From assembly GCA_002497025.1 (NCBI GenBank), contig DAMG01000079.1, positions 1 to 33,178 on the forward strand: a DNA stretch of 33,178 nucleotides. The letters are read 5' to 3'. Made by a program: the position numbers and the translations under genes. Position 1 is the first letter of the stretch, and every line of letters begins with the position of its first letter. Shown in pieces: positions 30,394 to 33,178 of this stretch. Source of the stretch: Euryarchaeota archaeon UBA126 (lineage in GTDB: Archaea > Thermoplasmatota > Poseidoniia > Poseidoniales > Thalassarchaeaceae). The notes beneath the pieces were generated by a model, which had not been told where the DNA came from, searched no databases, and saw only the letters and a program-made list of their open reading frames with translations.

Positions 30394-32044
30394 CAAAGCC
30401 AAATGCATCTAATTCTCTAGCGAAGGTATACATCATTATAGGCACTAAAATAACTCCCATTCCATGTGACCTTCGTATCCCAATTCTAGGCGCCATAAGT
30501 CCGATCATTGTTCCAATGACTAAAGTCCCGACCCCAATCCAATCTGTAGAAATCCAAACTAAAATTGTAATGAAGGCACTGACGGAAATAACTAGGTTTC
30601 TGAGAGGTACTAATTCATGCATTTTCAACATACCCTTTCCAACCTCGATCATTACTGGAACAGCAAATAATCCTGAGGCTACTGTAATAGCCAGCAGTCT
30701 AACGAAATCTGCAGGTGGTTCTACAGCATTCCAGATGTCTATTGGATACATCATATTGAGTGCTAAGGCTGCTCCAGAACGAGGCCTTCCTACCATGTAT
30801 AGGAAGCCTAGAACCATCACTGTAACAGCGGTGTTGACTGAGGACAGAATTGCAATAATTTCCAGGTCTCGTTGTTGATTATTGTTTACTAAATCTAAGT
30901 CGGGCGTGGCGCCTGCTTCGGAAAGAGCCTCTTGGAATAACAAACGGTCATCTTGCGCTAGGTCCTCCATGCCTTCAAACACCATCATTTGGGGCATCTG
31001 CTCAAATCCGGGCTGGGTCCCATGCTCGAAGTCTGCTGGTATGTAATTAGGGTCAGTCAATTTACCCCAAAAGTTTCGAGCACTCATAACAACTACAGTT
31101 GCCTGTGCGGCAGTCATTCCTGGGAGTATTGCCATTACTGAGGAGACCACTGCTGAAAGGAATGTTGGAACTGCTAGAGGTTTAGGATCAGGCATTTCCC
31201 AATTTTGTTCTTGTGGAGGGATTTCACTTGTTGTAACATAGATGTCAATTAGATTTGCAATTCCGAATAATCCCGCCAAGCTTGGGAATAGTAGTGAAGC
31301 GGATGGAATTCCGACAGGTGATCGAGCAGGTAATTCGAATACAGCCCATCCATAAAATCCAGTGAGTAAGAAATAGGCTGTGGCTACTAGTATTCCAGCA
31401 ACTCTCGAACTTTCTCCAAGTCGGAAGTCGATTGCATCATATCGTCTTCGAATACTGAGTCGCCCCATCGGTATTGTAAATTCTAATGGTTTCTTCAATG
31501 ACCATTTCAGTTTCTGTGTAATTTTTTGTGACCACACAGGCCATGGTAATCGAGTAGTCTCAGTCAAAATCAGGAATATAGAAATGAATAATAGAATCCA
31601 TGGTAATTGTTCCCGGCTGGCTTCGTACAAACCTAATCCAGGGTTTTCTCCGAAAAGTAAGCGCGCGACAATCAGTAGAGGGATTGACATCAGCATACCC
31701 ATCTGCGAGCCGCGAGCGGAATATGCAACACCTTGAGCAGCTTGGCCCGAAATCAACATCCTGTGGCCTGGAAGCAAAGCAAGTGCCATGTTGTCATCAG
31801 GCGCCCCTACTAATGCGCTTGGAATGTAATTCAGGAATGTGTGTACAGTTCCACAGGCAACGATAATTCCTGCAACCGCGTCTAAAGGGATCCCTATCCC
31901 TACCGCAACAGGAGAAAGTGATAAGGCAATCAAAGCAACGTTATTGACGTGAAATCCGGGAATTAAACCTGTTAAACAGCCAAGGAATATTCCGAATATA
32001 AATGACCCAATTAACCAACCAAAATCGATTAACCATGGATCCAT
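30389..32044 (-). CDS. TctA/DUF112-family multipass permease
   Basis: 551 residues with about a dozen hydrophobic segments. The first repeat carries FGIFLGCLTGLIPGFHVNN (18-35), the glycine-rich GxLxGLIPGxHVN motif of archaeal TctA/DUF112 proteins. The second half has a matching SVMAILPGMTAAQATVVV motif, giving the internal two-fold repeat of this family. TctA is the membrane subunit of tripartite tricarboxylate transporters, but no binding protein (TctC) or small subunit (TctB) gene is near. The substrate is therefore unknown, and archaeal members may work alone. A polar insertion of about 65 residues (roughly 325-390, rich in Asp, Glu and Gln) splits the second half. GAGGTG (minus, 32050-32055) serves the ATG and overlaps the stop of the upstream gene, suggesting translational coupling. 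Confidence 0.85.
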   Translation of the reverse strand: MDPWLIDFGWLIGSFIFGIFLGCLTGLIPGFHVNNVALIALSLSPVAVGIGIPLDAVAGIIVACGTVHTFLNYIPSALVGAPDDNMALALLPGHRMLISGQAAQGVAYSARGSQMGMLMSIPLLIVARLLFGENPGLGLYEASREQLPWILLFISIFLILTETTRLPWPVWSQKITQKLKWSLKKPLEFTIPMGRLSIRRRYDAIDFRLGESSRVAGILVATAYFLLTGFYGWAVFELPARSPVGIPSASLLFPSLAGLFGIANLIDIYVTTSEIPPQEQNWEMPDPKPLAVPTFLSAVVSSVMAILPGMTAAQATVVVMSARNFWGKLTDPNYIPADFEHGTQPGFEQMPQMMVFEGMEDLAQDDRLLFQEALSEAGATPDLDLVNNNQQRDLEIIAILSSVNTAVTVMVLGFLYMVGRPRSGAALALNMMYPIDIWNAVEPPADFVRLLAITVASGLFAVPVMIEVGKGMLKMHELVPLRNLVISVSAFITILVWISTDWIGVGTLVIGTMIGLMAPRIGIRRSHGMGVILVPIMMYTFARELDAFGFA

Positions 32045-32053
32045 CTAAACACC

Positions 32054-33178
32054 TCATCTGATATCTATACAGAATTGCATTGTATTATCCACAGAATCTT
32101 CTGTAGTGGATAATCGACCTGTCCAATCAAGAGGACCCTGCCCCTCAGTCTGGCTAGACTCAGTACCGTCTCCTAGTAAACAGACACTTTCGTCAGAACC
32201 GGATCTCTGAATCCATTGGTTACCGTCCTCGTCCATAATTGCCTCTCCGTTAATCACGACAAGTTTTCCAATATCCCATTTCCATGAGTTGTAACCATCT
32301 CCCCAGTTTAGAGTGGTTGGTGCTGGTGCTTGACCAAGAGTCCAAGAACGAGCTTCAAGAATCACTCGACCCTCGCTTTCTGACCAAATTATTGTAGCAT
32401 TAAAGCGGATTGATTGGCCACCCTCAATATATTCTGCGTGCTCACCAATTAGATGTATTCTGAGTTTGGTCTGTCTAGAGAAGTAATCAGGACCATCTCC
32501 AACATATCCTTTATCATAATCTGGAGATATAGGGTCTGTAATCCATCCTTCAAATGTATGATTCTGATTTAGATAATCAAATGGATTTTCAGCAACATCG
32601 AGTAGTGGAGTCACACCATCTCCAAAGTCGCCAGCAGTATTTTCGGCTGAGTATCCATCAAGCCTTAGACAGATGGTTGCTTCATCCGTCGACCAAATTA
32701 ATCGTCCGAACCATTTTTGTCGAATACCCTCTAATCCCTCATTTACTACATCCTCTGAAGGCAATAAACAAAGTCGGTCTGTAGGTGAATCTCCAATTAA
32801 CCACCAACTACCTGATGATTGAGTTGCAGTTCCATCTATTGATACGTTTTTACCAACTTCATAGGTCAACGTGTAGGGTTCTAATTCCCAAGATAAGTCA
32901 ACAACCGATCCTTCGTTAAGAACCTCTATGGCTGTTGCTTGCACAAGTAATCTCCAACGTAGAGAACGTTGGTCATATTGTAACCAACCAGATATTTCCA
33001 CATGACTTCCGGATTCAATCCAATCGATTACTCGCCCCTCGACTTGCATATACAAAAGATGGTCTGCATTACCATAAGAGGGGTTATCCATAAGACTCAA
33101 TGAATGATATGTCACATCAGGCTCAAGAGGTTCAGACAAATACCCATCTACTTTTACAGACATGTTGGCAAATTCTTG
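32054..33178 (-). CDS. Protein with OB-like beta domains, function unknown (5' end outside the window)
   Basis: The frame is open from the window edge to a TGA at 32054-32056, about 374 residues. An ATG at 33163 exists, but the five codons before it contain no stop. The sequence there (for example MSVKVDGYLSEP) looks like the middle of a beta domain, so the protein most likely continues upstream. It is all-beta, Trp- and Asp/Glu-rich. There are three similar modules near residues 40-90, 105-185 and 295-365, with patterns such as VEGRVIDWIESGSHVEISGW and VVINGEAIMDEDGNQW followed by a Cys-containing strand (RLCLLPSED, ESVCLLGDG). These resemble OB-fold or similar small barrels. No membrane segment or catalytic motif was seen. 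It ends 9 bases before the TctA-like gene and probably shares its transcript. Confidence 0.7.
   Translation of the reverse strand, partial: QEFANMSVKVDGYLSEPLEPDVTYHSLSLMDNPSYGNADHLLYMQVEGRVIDWIESGSHVEISGWLQYDQRSLRWRLLVQATAIEVLNEGSVVDLSWELEPYTLTYEVGKNVSIDGTATQSSGSWWLIGDSPTDRLCLLPSEDVVNEGLEGIRQKWFGRLIWSTDEATICLRLDGYSAENTAGDFGDGVTPLLDVAENPFDYLNQNHTFEGWITDPISPDYDKGYVGDGPDYFSRQTKLRIHLIGEHAEYIEGGQSIRFNATIIWSESEGRVILEARSWTLGQAPAPTTLNWGDGYNSWKWDIGKLVVINGEAIMDEDGNQWIQRSGSDESVCLLGDGTESSQTEGQGPLDWTGRLSTTEDSVDNTMQFCIDIR

Overview
This window looks like a chromosomal piece of a marine planktonic archaeon, most likely Marine Group II / Ca. Poseidoniia (Thermoplasmatota). The evidence is a TFB-type transcription factor, an archaeal split glycine decarboxylase, a stand-alone GMP synthase ATP-pyrophosphatase subunit, TATA-like promoters, PGF-CTERM surface proteins, and many large secreted Asp-rich, Ig-like and lamin-tail proteins among bacterial-type genes. 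The lineage is inferred from gene content, not from a phylogenetic marker. The DNA is moderately AT-rich and very compact. No stretch over 300 bases lacks a gene. Several gene ends abut or overlap tail to tail (286/287, 4492-4498, 11126/11128, 22056/22060).

Left part (1-11.1 kb). The end of an acidic, single-membrane-segment protein is followed by a 3' half of tRNA-Ala(TGC) with no 5' half, possibly the footprint of an integrated element. Then come tfb (minus) and a one-carbon/purine block on the plus strand: gcvT, an EF-hand protein, gcvPA-gcvPB, a membrane protein, purE-guaA and a one-domain O6-alkylguanine-DNA alkyltransferase. An atypical SDR-fold protein lies on the opposite strand. tRNA-Asn(GTT) closes the block. 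Serine hydroxymethyltransferase lies further on (16.7 kb), so glycine cleavage and glycine/serine interconversion are both represented, and the formyl and methylene units they yield suit the purine genes. No gcvH or lipoamide dehydrogenase gene is visible.

Middle (11.1-22 kb). Two tandem minus-strand genes encode giant Asp-rich thrombospondin type-3-like (calcium-binding) proteins. Each has a signal peptide, a different N-terminal beta domain and a PGF-CTERM anchor. After glyA comes a 1333-residue lipoprotein with five Ig-like repeats, a ThuA/GATase-like region, an M60 (TCAF/enhancin-like) zinc metallopeptidase domain and a C-terminal FN3 domain. An 8-bp hairpin lies over its ribosome binding site.

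Right part (22-33.2 kb, all minus). A membrane acyltransferase, a bacterial-type pyrimidine-nucleoside phosphorylase and a secreted lamin-tail/phospholipase D protein overlap or nearly abut and look like one operon. Upstream of it is a 917-residue protein that matches the CD36/LIMP-2/SR-B scavenger-receptor family along its length and in its two-membrane-segment topology. I regard this as the most remarkable gene here. Last are a TctA/DUF112 permease and a partial OB-like protein. Overall, the accessory genes describe a cell surface built to bind, cut and take up glycoprotein, lipid, nucleoside and organic-acid substrates.
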